Below, in pieces: positions 29,720 to 41,453 of a stretch of 64,000 nt of DNA. The stretch is from Bartonella sp. 220B (GTDB taxonomy: Bacteria; Pseudomonadota; Alphaproteobacteria; Rhizobiales; Rhizobiaceae), in the NCBI RefSeq assembly GCF_026930205.1, contig NZ_JANHOI010000005.1, positions 44,381 through 108,380 on the forward strand. The letters run 5' to 3'. How positions within the stretch are numbered: position 1 is the first letter of the stretch; each line of letters begins with the position of its first letter. The position numbers and the translations under genes are program-made. A model generated the notes under the pieces. The model ran no database searches. It was not told the DNA's origin and saw only the letters and a program-made list of their open reading frames with translations.

Positions 29720-31900
29720 ATGAAACAGAGGGTGACAGATCAGATTTCTCTATTGGATATAACAATGGAAAATCCGATGCGGTTTGTTAATAGAGAATTT
29801 TCATGGCTACAATTTAATACGCGTGTATTGATGGAAGCTGCTAATCCAAAACATCCTTTACTAGAACGGCTACAATTTCTTTCGATTTCAGCAGCTAATC
29901 TTGATGAATTTTTTATGGTTCGTGTTGCTGGTCTTGCTGCTCAGATTCGTGATCAAGTTACAGTATGTAGCGCGGATGGGCGTACACCACGAGAACAACT
30001 TGATTTTGTGTTAGCTGAGACTTCATATTTGCAGGCTCATCAACTACGAGAATTGAGAATTTTACGTCACGAATTAGAACAGAATGATATTAAAATTATT
30101 TGTCCTGAGGGGCTTTCAGAAATTGAAAAATCATGGCTTGAAAAATATTTTTTTGATATAATTTATCCCGTTCTAAAACCTTTATCTGTTGATTCTACTC
30201 ATTCTTTTCCATTCGTTCCTAATTTAGGGCTTTCACTTGCTCTTCAATTGTCTCGATGTGCTGATCAACACGCATTCATAGTTTTATTGCCTGTTCCAAC
30301 GACTTTAAAGCGTTTTATTCTTCTTCCTCAAGAAGGCAATCATTTTCGTTTTATTGCGTCTGAAGATGTTATGAGCCTTTTTATGCATTATGTATTTCCT
30401 GATTTTAAAGTTGATGGAATGGGTACATTTAGGGTGATTCGTGATAGTGATATTGAAGTAGAAGAAGAGGCTGAAGACCTTGTTCATTTTTTTGAAACAG
30501 CTCTTAAAAAGCGTCGCCGTGGGCAGGTTATTCGCGTTGAATTTGATGCAAAAATGCCAAAGAATTTATGCCAATTTATAACGAGAGGTCTTTCTGTTCC
30601 TCATAATTGTATCAGTGTTCTCGATGGTTTTTTGGCGCTTAATATGCTGTCAGAAATTGTATCTATTCCACGTGATGACTTGAAATTTATTCCTTATAAT
30701 CCTCGTTTTCCTGAATGTATACGTAAACATAATGGTGATTGCTTTGCTGCTATTCGCGAAAATGATATGGTCATTCATCATCCTTATGAATCCTTTGATG
30801 TTGTTGTGCAATTTTTACGTCAGGCTGCTAGCGATCCTGATGTTGTAGAAATCAAACAAACTCTTTATCGCACATCAAATGATAGCCCAATTGTCAGCGC
30901 TTTGATTGAAGCTGCTAAAAAGGGGAAATCTGTGACGGCTTTGGTAGAACTTAAAGCACGTTTTGATGAGGAAGCAAATATTCGTTGGGCACGTAATCTT
31001 GAGCATGCAGGTGTGCGCGTTTTTTTTGGTTTTATTGCATTAAAAACACATGCTAAGATGTCGCTAATTACGAGGCGTGAAGGAAAACGCCTTTGTTCTT
31101 ACGTTCATCTTGGAACTGGAAATTATCATCCAGTGAATGCTAAAATTTATACTGATCTTTCTTTTTTTACTACTGATAATGATATTGCTCATGATGTTGC
31201 ATTGTTATTCAATTATATTGCTCAATATAAACGTCCAAATGAAGCAATGAAGATTGCTTTTTCACCCTTAACATTGCGGAGTCGTATTCTTAAGCATATT
31301 GAAAAAGAAATTATTCATGCGCAACAGGGAAAGTTTGCTGCTATCTGGATGAAGGTTAATGCATTGGTTGATCCTGAAATTATTGATGCTTTATATCGTG
31401 CTAGTCAAGCGGGTGTGCAGATTGATCTGGTGGTGAGAGGTATATGTTGTTTGCGTCCTGATATTTCAGGAATTTCAGATAATATTCGTGTAAAATCAAT
31501 TGTAGGGCGGTTTTTAGAACATAGTCGCATTTTTTGTTTTGGTAATGGTCAAGATTTGCCCAGTGAAAGCGCAGTTGTTTATTTGGGGTCGGCTGATATG
31601 ATGCCTCGTAATCTCGATCATCGTATTGAAATATTGGTTCCAGTTGTTAATAAAATGGTTCGTAAGCAGATTCTTTTACAAGTTATGCTTGCTAATATTA
31701 TTGATAATCAACAAAGCTTTGATATACTAAACAGCGGAATGTCAAGACGTATAACACCACAAAGAGGTGAAAGTCCGTTTAATGCGCAGGAGTATTTTAT
31801 GGCCAAAGAAGGTCTTTTGGGGTGGAAGGAAAAGTTTGAGTCTTCTGCTTCGCATTTGGTTGCGTTACATCGGCAGTATGCCAAATTGCGTAAAGACTGA
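29720..31900 (+). CDS. ppk: polyphosphate kinase 1
   Basis: Reversibly polymerises the gamma phosphate of ATP into polyphosphate. 726 residues with the PPK1 N-terminal domain (FVNREFSWLQFNTRVLMEA), head domain and two phospholipase-D-like catalytic domains. The autophosphorylated histidine is His444 in LKTHAKMSL, and the second catalytic histidine is His634 in NLDHRIEILVP. ATG start; a downstream in-frame ATG precedes the conserved MRFVNREFSW block. ppx follows six bases later, so the two are co-transcribed and polyphosphate synthesis and breakdown are coupled. Confidence 0.96.
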   Translation: MKQRVTDQISLLDITMENPMRFVNREFSWLQFNTRVLMEAANPKHPLLERLQFLSISAANLDEFFMVRVAGLAAQIRDQVTVCSADGRTPREQLDFVLAETSYLQAHQLRELRILRHELEQNDIKIICPEGLSEIEKSWLEKYFFDIIYPVLKPLSVDSTHSFPFVPNLGLSLALQLSRCADQHAFIVLLPVPTTLKRFILLPQEGNHFRFIASEDVMSLFMHYVFPDFKVDGMGTFRVIRDSDIEVEEEAEDLVHFFETALKKRRRGQVIRVEFDAKMPKNLCQFITRGLSVPHNCISVLDGFLALNMLSEIVSIPRDDLKFIPYNPRFPECIRKHNGDCFAAIRENDMVIHHPYESFDVVVQFLRQAASDPDVVEIKQTLYRTSNDSPIVSALIEAAKKGKSVTALVELKARFDEEANIRWARNLEHAGVRVFFGFIALKTHAKMSLITRREGKRLCSYVHLGTGNYHPVNAKIYTDLSFFTTDNDIAHDVALLFNYIAQYKRPNEAMKIAFSPLTLRSRILKHIEKEIIHAQQGKFAAIWMKVNALVDPEIIDALYRASQAGVQIDLVVRGICCLRPDISGISDNIRVKSIVGRFLEHSRIFCFGNGQDLPSESAVVYLGSADMMPRNLDHRIEILVPVVNKMVRKQILLQVMLANIIDNQQSFDILNSGMSRRITPQRGESPFNAQEYFMAKEGLLGWKEKFESSASHLVALHRQYAKLRKD

Positions 31901-31906
31901 AATCCA

Positions 31907-33418
31907 ATGACATATGTAAATGCTCAGGGTCGACTGAAAGGGTGTAAGCCTGTCGCTGTTATTGATATTGGTTCAAATTCTGTTCGACTTGTTATTTATG
32001 AAGGTCTTGTTCGTTCACCTACAGTTTTATTTAATGAAAAAGTTCTCTGTGGTCTTGGTCAAGGTGTAGCAGAAACTGGATTTTTAGAAGAAAAATCCAT
32101 GAAAATGGCGCTGCAGGCATTAAAACGGTTTCGTGCACTTTGTCGACAGATTGGTGCAGAGGATATCTATACACTAGCAACAGCAGCAGCGAGAGAGGCG
32201 AAAAACGGATCAGCATTTATTCAAAATGCGGAAAATATTTTGCAAAATAAAATATATCTTCTTTCAGGAAATGAGGAAGCTCTTTATTCAGCATATGGGG
32301 TTATTTCTACTTTTTATCAACCAAAAGGTATTTGTGGAGATCTTGGTGGAGGAAGTCTTGAACTTATTAATATTGATAACTCTCATGTGGGTGAGGGGGT
32401 AACTCTACCATTAGGTGGTTTACGGCTACAATATATGTCCAGTAATGATATTGTTGTTGCTACAAAAATTGTCCATGAGCATTTTGCTAAAGCTGCTGTT
32501 ATTCATAAAGGTATGGCACGTCGTTTTTATGCGGTTGGAGGAACTTGGCGGAATTTGGCAAAACTCCATATGGCAACCAAACATTATTCGTTGCCTGTTA
32601 TGCATGGCTATGAAGTTGATGCCGTTGAAATGGAAGATTTCTTACGTTTTGTCGTAAGTGGCAGTATCGATAATATGAAAGGGATTTCAGCTGTTTCAAA
32701 AAATCGTCGTCAGCTCTTGTCTTATGGAGCGATTGTTCTTATTGAACTCATTCAGTCTATAGGATTTGAAAAAATAATTTTTTCTGGAGCTGGAGTTCGC
32801 GAAGGTTTTCTTTATTCAAAATTATCACAAGAGATTCGTGTTTCAGATCCTCTCATTGCAGCATGTACTGAAATGGCTATTCTACGAGCGCGCTCACCAA
32901 AGCAGGCAGCAGAACTCATTGATTTCACTACCAATGCCTTTGATGTTTTTGGAATTTCAGAGACTGAAAATGAGTGTCGTTACCGTAAAGCAGCTTGTCT
33001 TCTTGCGGATATTGGTTGGCGTATACATCCAGATTATCGAGGCAATGAAGCGGCTAACCGAATCGCATTGGGATCTTATCCGGGAATTTCTCATGAGGGG
33101 CGACTTTATGCTGCGCTTGCTGTTTTTTTTCGCAATAAGGGGTTGTTGATGGATGTAGAAACCCTCCCTCTTTTTCAATTAGCAACCAGAAATATAATTG
33201 AGAAAGCACACATTCTTGGTGAGATCATGCGTATAGCCCATCTTTTTAGTGCTTCTACTGCTGGAATTTTACCCCATTTTTCATGGTATAAAAAGAAAGA
33301 CCATGTTGTTTTGTATGTTCCAAGGTGTTATGCTGACTTATTGGGAGAACGTCCTCTCACGCGGCTTAAAAAATTATCAAAAATAATAAAATTGCCTCTT
33401 TCTTTCGAAACTTTCTGA
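31907..33418 (+). CDS. ppx: exopolyphosphatase (Ppx/GppA family)
   Basis: Releases phosphate from polyphosphate ends, or hydrolyses pppGpp in GppA-type members. 503 residues. The actin-like ATPase phosphate-1 motif is DIGSNSVRL (20-28) and the phosphate-2 motif DLGGGSLEL (145-153). An HD-like C-terminal region includes RIAHLFSAS. ATG start six bases after the ppk stop, hence the same transcript. Choice of Ppx over GppA rests on this pairing. Confidence 0.94.
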   Translation: MTYVNAQGRLKGCKPVAVIDIGSNSVRLVIYEGLVRSPTVLFNEKVLCGLGQGVAETGFLEEKSMKMALQALKRFRALCRQIGAEDIYTLATAAAREAKNGSAFIQNAENILQNKIYLLSGNEEALYSAYGVISTFYQPKGICGDLGGGSLELINIDNSHVGEGVTLPLGGLRLQYMSSNDIVVATKIVHEHFAKAAVIHKGMARRFYAVGGTWRNLAKLHMATKHYSLPVMHGYEVDAVEMEDFLRFVVSGSIDNMKGISAVSKNRRQLLSYGAIVLIELIQSIGFEKIIFSGAGVREGFLYSKLSQEIRVSDPLIAACTEMAILRARSPKQAAELIDFTTNAFDVFGISETENECRYRKAACLLADIGWRIHPDYRGNEAANRIALGSYPGISHEGRLYAALAVFFRNKGLLMDVETLPLFQLATRNIIEKAHILGEIMRIAHLFSASTAGILPHFSWYKKKDHVVLYVPRCYADLLGERPLTRLKKLSKIIKLPLSFETF

Positions 33419-33860
33419 TTCTCTTTCTATTATATTATGTATTTTAATTGCTCTACAGTTCTCTCTTTGGGGCTTTAAGTTGTTCTTTCCATAAAGCATT
33501 TAATTTTTATGGTATCGTGCGTAAAATATTATATCTCCTTATTTTTCTTTTTGAGCTAAGCTGCAATTTTTAAATACGCCAAGCGATATTGATTCAGAAA
33601 ACCCTATTACTCTTTGAAAATTGAAAGTTTTCTGTTTTTAGGATTTCATCATTATTTGGGGAATTCATTTCAGTTCATCTGAAAATATGGATTGTATGAT
33701 AATATAACGGATTTTTTCAGAATAAGATTCTTTAAAATTTGATAAGAGCTTTTCTCCTTTTTGATTTTCCATTAACTTTTATATAAAATGAGACATATAA
33801 GCTCCATTAGGGGATTTTTATGACAATAATTGTAGTATGCAAGTAACTGTTTTTTATGAA
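33419..33860. other. intergenic spacer between convergent ppx and rnd
   Basis: 442 bp, AT-rich. Small inverted repeats such as TTTCAG/CTGAAA near 33670 are present, but none has a terminator-quality stem plus T-run. A tiny frame with AGGGG ahead of an ATG at 33820 encodes only eight residues. Nothing else seen. Confidence 0.45.
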
Positions 33861-35012
33861 TTAAAACTGTTTGGTCATTATTTTCCCATCATGAAAATAA
33901 AACCCTATTTGTCCCTTGAGCATTTGTTCAGCTTTTTGACCAAATATTTCATAGCGCCAACCATTCATAGCTGGGATTTTTTTCTTTTTACATCCATTTG
34001 CGATTTTTTCTAAGTCATTAGAAGTTGCAATAATTTTAGGTGCAATACCGTTTTCGTTCGCAACAAGTTTTAATAACACTTTGAGAAGATCAACAATGGC
34101 ATTTGATGTCTCATTGAGTGGATTATATTTAGGAAGAGTGGGTACAGTAGCAAGATCAACTTCTAACCCCTCGTGAACAGCTTTTATTAACGTTTGTGCG
34201 ATTGAGAATTTATCCCAATTTTTATTCAAGCTACGCAAACGTTTTAAAGCAGCTTTATCTTTTGGTTGTTGGATTGCGATTTCGATAAGGCATTCATCTT
34301 TCATGATATGACGACGTGGGATGTTGTATTTTCGTGCTTTGCGTTCACGCCAAGCGGCTATTTTTTGTAATACGGCAAGTTCACGCTGTTTTTGTACTTT
34401 GCCTTTTACTTTTTTCCATGCTTCATCTTCAGGCATATCATAGGTTTTTGGAGTTAACAGAATCGCTATTTCATCATCCATCCAATGGGTGCGTTTGTTT
34501 TTTTCTAACTGCTTTTTTAAGAAGAGATAAACATCTCTTAGATGGGTCACATCGGCAAGTGCATAGCGTAGTTGTTTTTCGGAGAGAGGGCGGTAACTCC
34601 AATCTGTAAAACGGGATGATTTATCAATGTGATGACCTGTACAGCGTTGTACAATTTGATCATAGGAGATAGAATCGCCAAATCCACAAATTGATCCTGC
34701 TATTTGTGTATCGAAAAGAGGATAGGGAATGATTCCTCCAAGATGATAAATAGTTTCGATGTCTTGACGTGCAGCATGAAAAACTTTGATGATTTTTTTA
34801 TCGATCATGAGATCAAAAAATGCTTGTAAATTAATATCTGGTGCTCTTGGATCAATCAGTAGAGTGACATCTGGTGATGCAAGCTGAATTAAACATAGTT
34901 GAGGCCAAAAGGTTGTTTCGCGGATAAATTCAGTATCTACTGTTACAAAATCTGAGTTACGTAGAGCAGCAATGGCAATTTCAAGATCTGTTGTTTGTGT
35001 AATAAGATTCAT
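33861..35012 (-). CDS. rnd: ribonuclease D
   Basis: 3'-5' exoribonuclease that trims tRNA precursors. DEDD-family residues: Asp26 and Glu28 in FVTVDTEFIRE, Asp in FHAARQDIETIYHLGG, and Tyr/Asp in YALADVTHLRDVY. An HRDC domain follows (around 200-290). I start at MNLITQTTDL (35012), giving 383 residues, the family length. The frame stays open to an ATG at 35120, but the extra 36 residues are lysine-rich and unlike the family. Neither start has a good Shine-Dalgarno. A TATAAT lies five bases upstream of the ATG at 35015. Divergent from aspS. Confidence 0.92.
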   Translation of the reverse strand: MNLITQTTDLEIAIAALRNSDFVTVDTEFIRETTFWPQLCLIQLASPDVTLLIDPRAPDINLQAFFDLMIDKKIIKVFHAARQDIETIYHLGGIIPYPLFDTQIAGSICGFGDSISYDQIVQRCTGHHIDKSSRFTDWSYRPLSEKQLRYALADVTHLRDVYLFLKKQLEKNKRTHWMDDEIAILLTPKTYDMPEDEAWKKVKGKVQKQRELAVLQKIAAWRERKARKYNIPRRHIMKDECLIEIAIQQPKDKAALKRLRSLNKNWDKFSIAQTLIKAVHEGLEVDLATVPTLPKYNPLNETSNAIVDLLKVLLKLVANENGIAPKIIATSNDLEKIANGCKKKKIPAMNGWRYEIFGQKAEQMLKGQIGFYFHDGKIMTKQF

Positions 35013-35147
35013 CATTTTATTATAGCTAGATAAATTAAATTTGTCTTTTATTGGCTTTTTTTTTGAGTCTTTGATTCCCATATCTTGACAAATGGTTATT
35101 AAAAAGCGTTTGTAGCGCATATGAAATTATAATCAAAGGCAAAAACT

Positions 35148-36941
35148 ATGCATCGTTATCGCAGTCATCATTGCGCTGCTCTTCGTAAATGTGATGTAGG
35201 AAAAAAGATTCGTCTTTCGGGATGGGTACATCGTGTCCGTGATCATGGCGGAATCCTTTTTGTAGATTTACGTGATCATTTTGGAATTACACAAATTGTT
35301 GCTGATCCTGCTTCACCAGCTTTTAAAGTTATTGAAACAGTGCGTTCTGAATGGGTCATTCGTGTGGATGGGGAAGTGTCGGCACGTTCTGATGAGGTTA
35401 TTAATACATCTCTTCCAACAGGAGAGATTGAAATTTTTGCACAAGAGGTGGAAATTCTTTCGAAATCTGATGAACTTCCTCTCCCTGTTTTTGGCGAACC
35501 TGATTATCCAGAAGATATTCGATTAAAATATCGTTTTCTTGATTTACGTCGCGAAACTATGCACAAGAACATCATGCGCCGTACTGAAGTTATTGCTGCT
35601 ATCAGACGCTCTATGCAGGATAATGGTTTTACGGAATTTACGACACCACTTTTGACAGCTTCTTCCCCCGAAGGTGCGCGCGATTTTTTAGTTCCAAGTC
35701 GTCTTCATCAGGGCAGATTTTATGCATTGCCACAAGCGCCTCAGCAATACAAACAATTATTGATGATGTCGGGTTTTGACCGTTATTTTCAAATTGCACC
35801 ATGTTTTAGAGACGAAGATCCAAGGGCAGATCGTCTTCCTGGGGAATTTTATCAATTAGATGTTGAAATGAGTTTTGTTGAACAGGAAGATATTTTTGTA
35901 ACAATGGAACCCATTATGCGTTCTCTTTTTGAAGAGTTTGCAAATGGAAAACCTGTAACACAGAGCTTTCCTCGTATTTCTTATGATGAAGCCATACGAA
36001 AATATGGTACTGATAAGCCTGATTTACGCAATCCAATTATTATGGAAGATGTTTCACGGCATTTTTATGATTCTGGTTTTAAAGTGTTTGCTCAAATTCT
36101 GGCAAATGATGAGAATGCACAGGTATGGGCTATTCCGGCTAAGACAGGGGGAAGCCGCGCTTTTTGTGATCGTATGAATGGATGGGCACAAGGTGAGGGG
36201 CAGCCAGGGCTCGGTTATATCTTCTGGCGTAAAGAAGAAGGAAAGTTTGAAGGTGCTGGTCCTATTGCTAAAAATATTGGTGAGCAAAGAACTGAAGCGC
36301 TTCGTATGCATCTTGGCCTTGAAAGTGGTGATGCCTGCTTTTTTGTGGCAGGAGATCCAAAGAAATTTGCGTCTTTTGCGGGAGCAGCACGTACACGGGT
36401 AGGGGAAGAATTAGACCTTGTGGATCGGGAATGTTTCTCTTTAGCGTGGATCGTTGATTTTCCATTTTTTGAATGGAATGAAGATGAGAAAAAGCTTGAT
36501 TTTGCACATAATCCTTTTTCTATGCCTCAAGGTGGAGAAAATGCTCTTGCGTACCAAGATCCTCTTACTCTTAAGGCTTTTCAGTATGATCTTGTTTGTA
36601 ATGGTTATGAGATTGCGTCCGGTGGAATCCGTAATCATTCACCAGAGATGATGCTTAAAGTTTTTAATCTTGCTGGTCTTTCTAAAGAGGTCGTGGAAGA
36701 TCGTTTTGGTGCTCTTTATCGTGCGTTCCACTATGGGGCGCCACCGCATGGCGGTATGGCCGCGGGTGTTGATCGTATTATTATGCTTTTGCAAGGTGTT
36801 AAAAATTTACGTGAGGTTGCTTTATTTCCTATGAATCAACAAGCGCTTGATCTTTTGATGAGTGCTCCATCGGATGTTTCTCTTCAACAATTACGGGATT
36901 TAGGAATACGAATTGCTTCTGCTGCTAAAAATGGTTCATAA
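35148..36941 (+). CDS. aspS: aspartyl-tRNA synthetase (probably non-discriminating Asp/Asn)
   Basis: Class II synthetase of 597 residues. An N-terminal OB-fold anticodon domain ([19 protein letters not shown], 26-44) is followed by motif 2 ([19 protein letters not shown]), a GAD insertion, and motif 3 ([13 protein letters not shown]) near the C-terminus. Long bacterial AspRS of this type in alphaproteobacteria often also charges tRNA-Asn for the GatCAB route; that is inference from the family. ATG start; TATAAT at 35128-35133 may be its -10 element, although no matching -35 was found. Confidence 0.95.
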   Translation: MHRYRSHHCAALRKCDVGKKIRLSGWVHRVRDHGGILFVDLRDHFGITQIVADPASPAFKVIETVRSEWVIRVDGEVSARSDEVINTSLPTGEIEIFAQEVEILSKSDELPLPVFGEPDYPEDIRLKYRFLDLRRETMHKNIMRRTEVIAAIRRSMQDNGFTEFTTPLLTASSPEGARDFLVPSRLHQGRFYALPQAPQQYKQLLMMSGFDRYFQIAPCFRDEDPRADRLPGEFYQLDVEMSFVEQEDIFVTMEPIMRSLFEEFANGKPVTQSFPRISYDEAIRKYGTDKPDLRNPIIMEDVSRHFYDSGFKVFAQILANDENAQVWAIPAKTGGSRAFCDRMNGWAQGEGQPGLGYIFWRKEEGKFEGAGPIAKNIGEQRTEALRMHLGLESGDACFFVAGDPKKFASFAGAARTRVGEELDLVDRECFSLAWIVDFPFFEWNEDEKKLDFAHNPFSMPQGGENALAYQDPLTLKAFQYDLVCNGYEIASGGIRNHSPEMMLKVFNLAGLSKEVVEDRFGALYRAFHYGAPPHGGMAAGVDRIIMLLQGVKNLREVALFPMNQQALDLLMSAPSDVSLQQLRDLGIRIASAAKNGS

Positions 36942-37792
36942 ATTGATGGTGTGTTGTTAGCGTCCTTACCTACAGTAAAGCTTTAATGTCTTTAAATCGC
37001 ATCGGTGCGTATGTCGTTTATAACAAGCTTAAGGTATATGCTTTATTTCAGTTTTTTAACTTGGAAGAACTAGAAGAAGTAGTCTTGTATTTTAATGTTT
37101 GAAAAATGACGCACTGTGGCTAAAGATTATATTCTTCTAAGAGCTTGGGTTTTTAAGTTTTAAATACTTCGTAAATTTTATCATATACCAATTGAAGTAC
37201 GCGTTTATACAATATGCGTACTTAAAGAAATATAAGGTGAGAGAACGCATTTATGAGCAGATTCTTAAAAAGAATGCTTTAGTTTTTTTAAAAAATTTAC
37301 GCTTAAAATACTGGTAGAATTATTATTGCTAAGAAATTGTTTTAAAAGCTGTTCTCATTGTTTTTAAGAGAAAACTATTTCATATTTTAGCATGTTCAGT
37401 CTAAATATATACCAGACTTAAATGAGCAATAATATTGTTTTTTAGATTTTCTATTTATTCTGAAAGTATCAACCGTTATAGGTTTGATGAATCTATGGAT
37501 TACTTTTTTGGATTTATTTGTTTCTCTTGGTCGTTCTTAAAGACAATATTTCATTATTTTTCAAAGACATTTTGCATTAACACATCAAGTGTTTTCATCT
37601 ATTGCTCGATTGGATTATAAAAGCACATGGATAAATTTTTCAAATTGATATAATTTTCTGTTCATGTTTTAATCGCAATGTTTGTTTTTATATGGTCGAT
37701 TTTTAATAAAAATAATTGGCTTATGAAAAATTGCATCGAAGAAATCTTATAGAATAATTGCTCGTTATTTGGGGAATTGTTGTCCTAATATT
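36942..37792. other. 851-bp intergenic spacer, no gene assigned
   Basis: The longest gene-free stretch of the window. AT-rich, with stops in all frames. A short hairpin ATTCTT-AAA-AAGAAT (37261-37275) followed by a T-run around 37283 looks like a rho-independent terminator, but no gene precedes it; a small RNA ending there is conceivable. A 61-codon frame at 37435-37620 begins with TTG, is Phe/Ser/Tyr-rich and is not credible. Confidence 0.45.
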
Positions 37793-40042
37793 ATGTCTGA
37801 TAAAACAAATTTACCTTTTGATAAAGAACATATTGAACCAATAGAGTTACGCTCTGCTTTACAGGAGCGTTATTTGGCTTATGCACTTTCTACTATTACG
37901 CACCGTGCATTGCCTGATGTGCGTGATGGTTTGAAACCAGTACATAGGCGGATTGTCCATGCTATGCGTTTGCTCAAACTTCATCCAGGGCAGTCCTATG
38001 CAAAATGTGCACGGATTGTTGGTGATGTCATGGGGAAATTTCATCCGCATGGTGATGCATCTATTTATGACGCACTAGTGCGGTTGGCTCAGAGTTTTGC
38101 TGTTCGTTATCCCTTGATTGATGGACAAGGCAATTTTGGTAATATTGATGGTGATAATGCTGCTGCTATGCGGTATACGGAAGCACGTATGACTGAAGTG
38201 GCTGCATTGTTGCTTGAGGGGATTAATGAAAATGCTATTGATTTTCGTTTAACCTATAATGAGGAAGATGAAGAACCCACTGTTTTACCGGGAGCTTTCC
38301 CTAATCTTTTAGCGAATGGTTCCTCTGGTATTGCTGTTGGTATGGCAACATCTATTCCACCCCATAATGTTGCTGAACTTTGTGATGCAGCGCTCCATTT
38401 GATTGCTCATCCCGATGTTAATGATGAGGAATTGAATCAGTTCGTGCTTGGTCCTGATTTCCCAACAGGGGGCATTTTAGTTGAACCGAAAAAAAGTATT
38501 GAGGAATCTTATCGTATTGGGCGTGGTTTTTTTCGGTTACGTTCACGTTGGCATCAGGAGAGTGGCAACCGTGGTTCTTATGTTATCGTTGTTACTGAAA
38601 TTCCCTATCAAGTTCAAAAATCACGCCTGATTGAAAAAACAGCGGAATTATTGCTTGCACGGCGGTTACCAATGCTTGAGGATATTCAAGATGAATCGGC
38701 AGAAGATATTCGCATCGTGCTTATTCCCAAAAATCGTACGGTTGATCCTGAGCTCCTTATGGAGTCTCTTTTTAAATTGACTGATTTTGAAATAAGATTT
38801 CCTCTTAATCTTAATGTTTTATCTTTGGGAAGAATACCAAATGTTCTCTCTTTGCGGGAAAGTTTGCAGCAATGGCTTGAACATCGTCAAGAAGTCTTGA
38901 TTCGTCGTTCTACTTATCGACTTGAAGAAATTGATCGTCGATTAGAAATTCTCCATGGCTATCTTATCGCCTATTTAAATCTTGATGAGGTTATTCATAT
39001 TATTCGTGAAGAGGATGAACCGAAAAAAGAACTTATTGGTCATTTTGAATTAACAGAAAATCAAGCTGAAGCTGTTCTTAATATGCGTTTGCGTTCTTTA
39101 CGTAAGCTCGAGGAATTTGAAATTCGTAAAGAATTTGAAAGTTTGAGAACTGAAAAAAAACAATTGCAAGATTTATTATCCTCTCATGCAAAGCAATGGA
39201 AAATAATTTCAGAAGAAATTACAAAAATTCGCAAAATTTTTGGTCCTGATACGGTCTTAGGAAAAAGGCGTACAACATTTGAAGAAGCACCAAGGCATGA
39301 TATTGATGATATCCACCAAGCGATGATCGAAAAAGAGTCGGTAACGATTGTTATTTCTGAAAAAGGTTGGATGCGTGCTTTGAAGGGGCATTTAAGTGAT
39401 TACAAAGCACTCTCCTTTAAAGAAGGAGATGGTTTAAAGATAGCATTTCCAGCATTTACTACAGATAAAATTATAGTGGTAAGTACTGGTGGAAAGTTTT
39501 TTGCTATTTCTGCAAATAATTTGCCTGGGGGGCGAGGTCATGGTGAACCAATTCGTATTTTAGTGGATATGGATGATGATCATGATGTTTTGACCGCTTT
39601 TGTCTATAACGCACAGGATAAACGTCTCTTAGTTTCCTCTCATGGCAATGGTTTTATTGTATCAGCAGCTGAAGTGATTGCCAATACACGAAAAGGTAAG
39701 CAAGTTATGAATGTGAAGTATCCTGATAAAGTAAAGCTTTGTATTCCAGTAAAAGGGGATCATGTTGCAGTGGTTGGTGAAAATCGCAAAATGCTTGTTT
39801 TTGCTCTTGAACAAATACCAGAAATGATTCGTGGTAAAGGTGTTCGTTTACAACGTTACAAAGAGGGGGGCATTGTTGATGCAAAAACCTTTAATTTATC
39901 AGAGGGTTTAAGTTGGCAGGATACGGCAGAACGCTGTTTTAATCGTCAAGCTGATGATCTTATGGAGTGGATGGGAATGCGTGCTGGAAGTGGATGTTTG
40001 GTGCCAAAAGGCTTTCCAAAATCGGGAAAGTTTGCCAATTAA
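37793..40042 (+). CDS. parC: DNA topoisomerase IV subunit A
   Basis: Breaks and rejoins DNA to decatenate chromosomes, acting with ParE. The active-site tyrosine is Tyr128 in [14 protein letters not shown]. The N-terminal quinolone-resistance region ([20 protein letters not shown]) is present, and the C-terminal part has beta-pinwheel-like repeats ending with [12 protein letters not shown]. 749 residues, near the alphaproteobacterial ParC length. It lacks the GyrA-box, supporting ParC over GyrA. The ATG at 37793 is preferred over a TTG at 37769 that would add eight unlike residues. parE is not adjacent. Confidence 0.93.
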   Translation: MSDKTNLPFDKEHIEPIELRSALQERYLAYALSTITHRALPDVRDGLKPVHRRIVHAMRLLKLHPGQSYAKCARIVGDVMGKFHPHGDASIYDALVRLAQSFAVRYPLIDGQGNFGNIDGDNAAAMRYTEARMTEVAALLLEGINENAIDFRLTYNEEDEEPTVLPGAFPNLLANGSSGIAVGMATSIPPHNVAELCDAALHLIAHPDVNDEELNQFVLGPDFPTGGILVEPKKSIEESYRIGRGFFRLRSRWHQESGNRGSYVIVVTEIPYQVQKSRLIEKTAELLLARRLPMLEDIQDESAEDIRIVLIPKNRTVDPELLMESLFKLTDFEIRFPLNLNVLSLGRIPNVLSLRESLQQWLEHRQEVLIRRSTYRLEEIDRRLEILHGYLIAYLNLDEVIHIIREEDEPKKELIGHFELTENQAEAVLNMRLRSLRKLEEFEIRKEFESLRTEKKQLQDLLSSHAKQWKIISEEITKIRKIFGPDTVLGKRRTTFEEAPRHDIDDIHQAMIEKESVTIVISEKGWMRALKGHLSDYKALSFKEGDGLKIAFPAFTTDKIIVVSTGGKFFAISANNLPGGRGHGEPIRILVDMDDDHDVLTAFVYNAQDKRLLVSSHGNGFIVSAAEVIANTRKGKQVMNVKYPDKVKLCIPVKGDHVAVVGENRKMLVFALEQIPEMIRGKGVRLQRYKEGGIVDAKTFNLSEGLSWQDTAERCFNRQADDLMEWMGMRAGSGCLVPKGFPKSGKFAN

Positions 40043-40097
40043 ATGAGAAAGACATAAAAAATATTGTGTAGCTTTATTACCTTTTTTATAGCAGCAT

Positions 40098-41354
40098 TTA
40101 TTCGTTAGGATTGTGATGATGTGGTCTGAAAAGATGTCCACGTTCGGCATATAAAACCAGCAATATGGCTATGAGGCTGAGAAAGAAAAACGCTGCTGAA
40201 TTGGGTATTGTTGTTTCATCAAATTGTTGTGCAATAAAAAAGCCAAGACTGGTAGCAATGGACGTTTGAAGAAAACCAGAGACAGAAGATGCTGTTCCAG
40301 CAATTTCACCGACAGATTCGAGAGCAAGTGTATTACAATTGGCCATAATGCCGCCGCAGGCAAACATCAATATACAAAATAGCAGCATGTAAAGGGAAAA
40401 AGGCATAATGCCATTTGTTACGAGGGAACCAATAAACCAAATACATGAAGTGATGCAAAAGAGTAAAAGCATCGTATGGGCGATACGCCGCATTCCAAGA
40501 CGTCCAACAAATTGAGAATTAAAGAATGATGATAAAGCTTGAAAGGCAGCACCGACAGCAAAGGCAACTGGAAACCAGAGTCCTAAATTATAAATCCCTT
40601 CATATGTTTGCTGCGATGTATTAACAGAAGTAAAAATACAGCCTAAAATAATGGAAGTTGCTAGTGTGTAGCAAAGTGTTATTCGATTGGTGATAACGAC
40701 CCACAAGTTATGTTTGATCGAAGAAAAGGAAAGAGAACGTTGTCTGTAAAGAGTTTCAGGCAAGCGCAGTTGAATCCAAATCATCAGCCCAAAACCAATA
40801 ATTGCCATGAAGATAAAAATAATTTGCCAGTTTCCAAATAATAAAATGAATTGTCCTGTTGCTGGTCCAATCATGGGTGCAATAAGAAAAACCATCATAG
40901 CAATAGACATAACTTCTGCCATTTTTCGCCCATTATAAAGATCGCGTACAACAGAAACGGTAAGTACGCGCATAGCCGCTCCTCCGATACCTTGCAAAAT
41001 ACGTAGAATAAGCAATAGAGAAAAATGAGAGACAAAGGCACAACCAATGGCGGTAAAGGAATAAAATGCAAGACCAATGAGAATAAGCTTACGACGTCCA
41101 TATCGATCACTTATGGGACCAAAAAATATTTGTGAGATGCCATAACTTATCAGATAACCAGAGATGATATAATGTTGATCATTTTCATTGATGACATTTA
41201 AACTGTTCAAAATATCTGGCATGGCTGGAAGCATGATGTCAACAGCTATAGAATTGATAGCCATGAGTGCACCAATGAGAATAACAAATTCTTTATAGCC
41301 AAGTCTTTCTTTAATTGTATTACTATGCTCTTGTTCGTCGATTGAGTATGACAT
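40098..41354 (-). CDS. Bcr/CflA-type MFS drug exporter
   Basis: 418-residue, 12-helix DHA1 transporter. The first helix contains NSIAVDIMLPAMPDI (34-48), typical of the Bcr/CflA group. Motif A is GPISDRYGRRKL (79-90) and helix 4 has RILQGIGGAAMRV (118-130). Members export bicyclomycin, chloramphenicol-like compounds or sulfonamides; the actual substrate is unknown. ATG at 41354 with AGGAT-like purines upstream. Convergent with parC (55-bp gap). Confidence 0.88.
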   Translation of the reverse strand: MSYSIDEQEHSNTIKERLGYKEFVILIGALMAINSIAVDIMLPAMPDILNSLNVINENDQHYIISGYLISYGISQIFFGPISDRYGRRKLILIGLAFYSFTAIGCAFVSHFSLLLILRILQGIGGAAMRVLTVSVVRDLYNGRKMAEVMSIAMMVFLIAPMIGPATGQFILLFGNWQIIFIFMAIIGFGLMIWIQLRLPETLYRQRSLSFSSIKHNLWVVITNRITLCYTLATSIILGCIFTSVNTSQQTYEGIYNLGLWFPVAFAVGAAFQALSSFFNSQFVGRLGMRRIAHTMLLLFCITSCIWFIGSLVTNGIMPFSLYMLLFCILMFACGGIMANCNTLALESVGEIAGTASSVSGFLQTSIATSLGFFIAQQFDETTIPNSAAFFFLSLIAILLVLYAERGHLFRPHHHNPNE

Positions 41355-41453
41355 AGGGCATCCTTGAAATAAAAACTTTGGCTGAACACAGCTCTATAAC
41401 TGAATACAGTTTTATAAAAGAATAAAAAGTAAGAAAATCTACTTAAGAGATTT

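Noticed and set aside
37435..37620. 61-codon frame between aspS and parC
   Set aside because: It starts with TTG and has no ribosome site; its composition is typical of translated AT-rich spacer.
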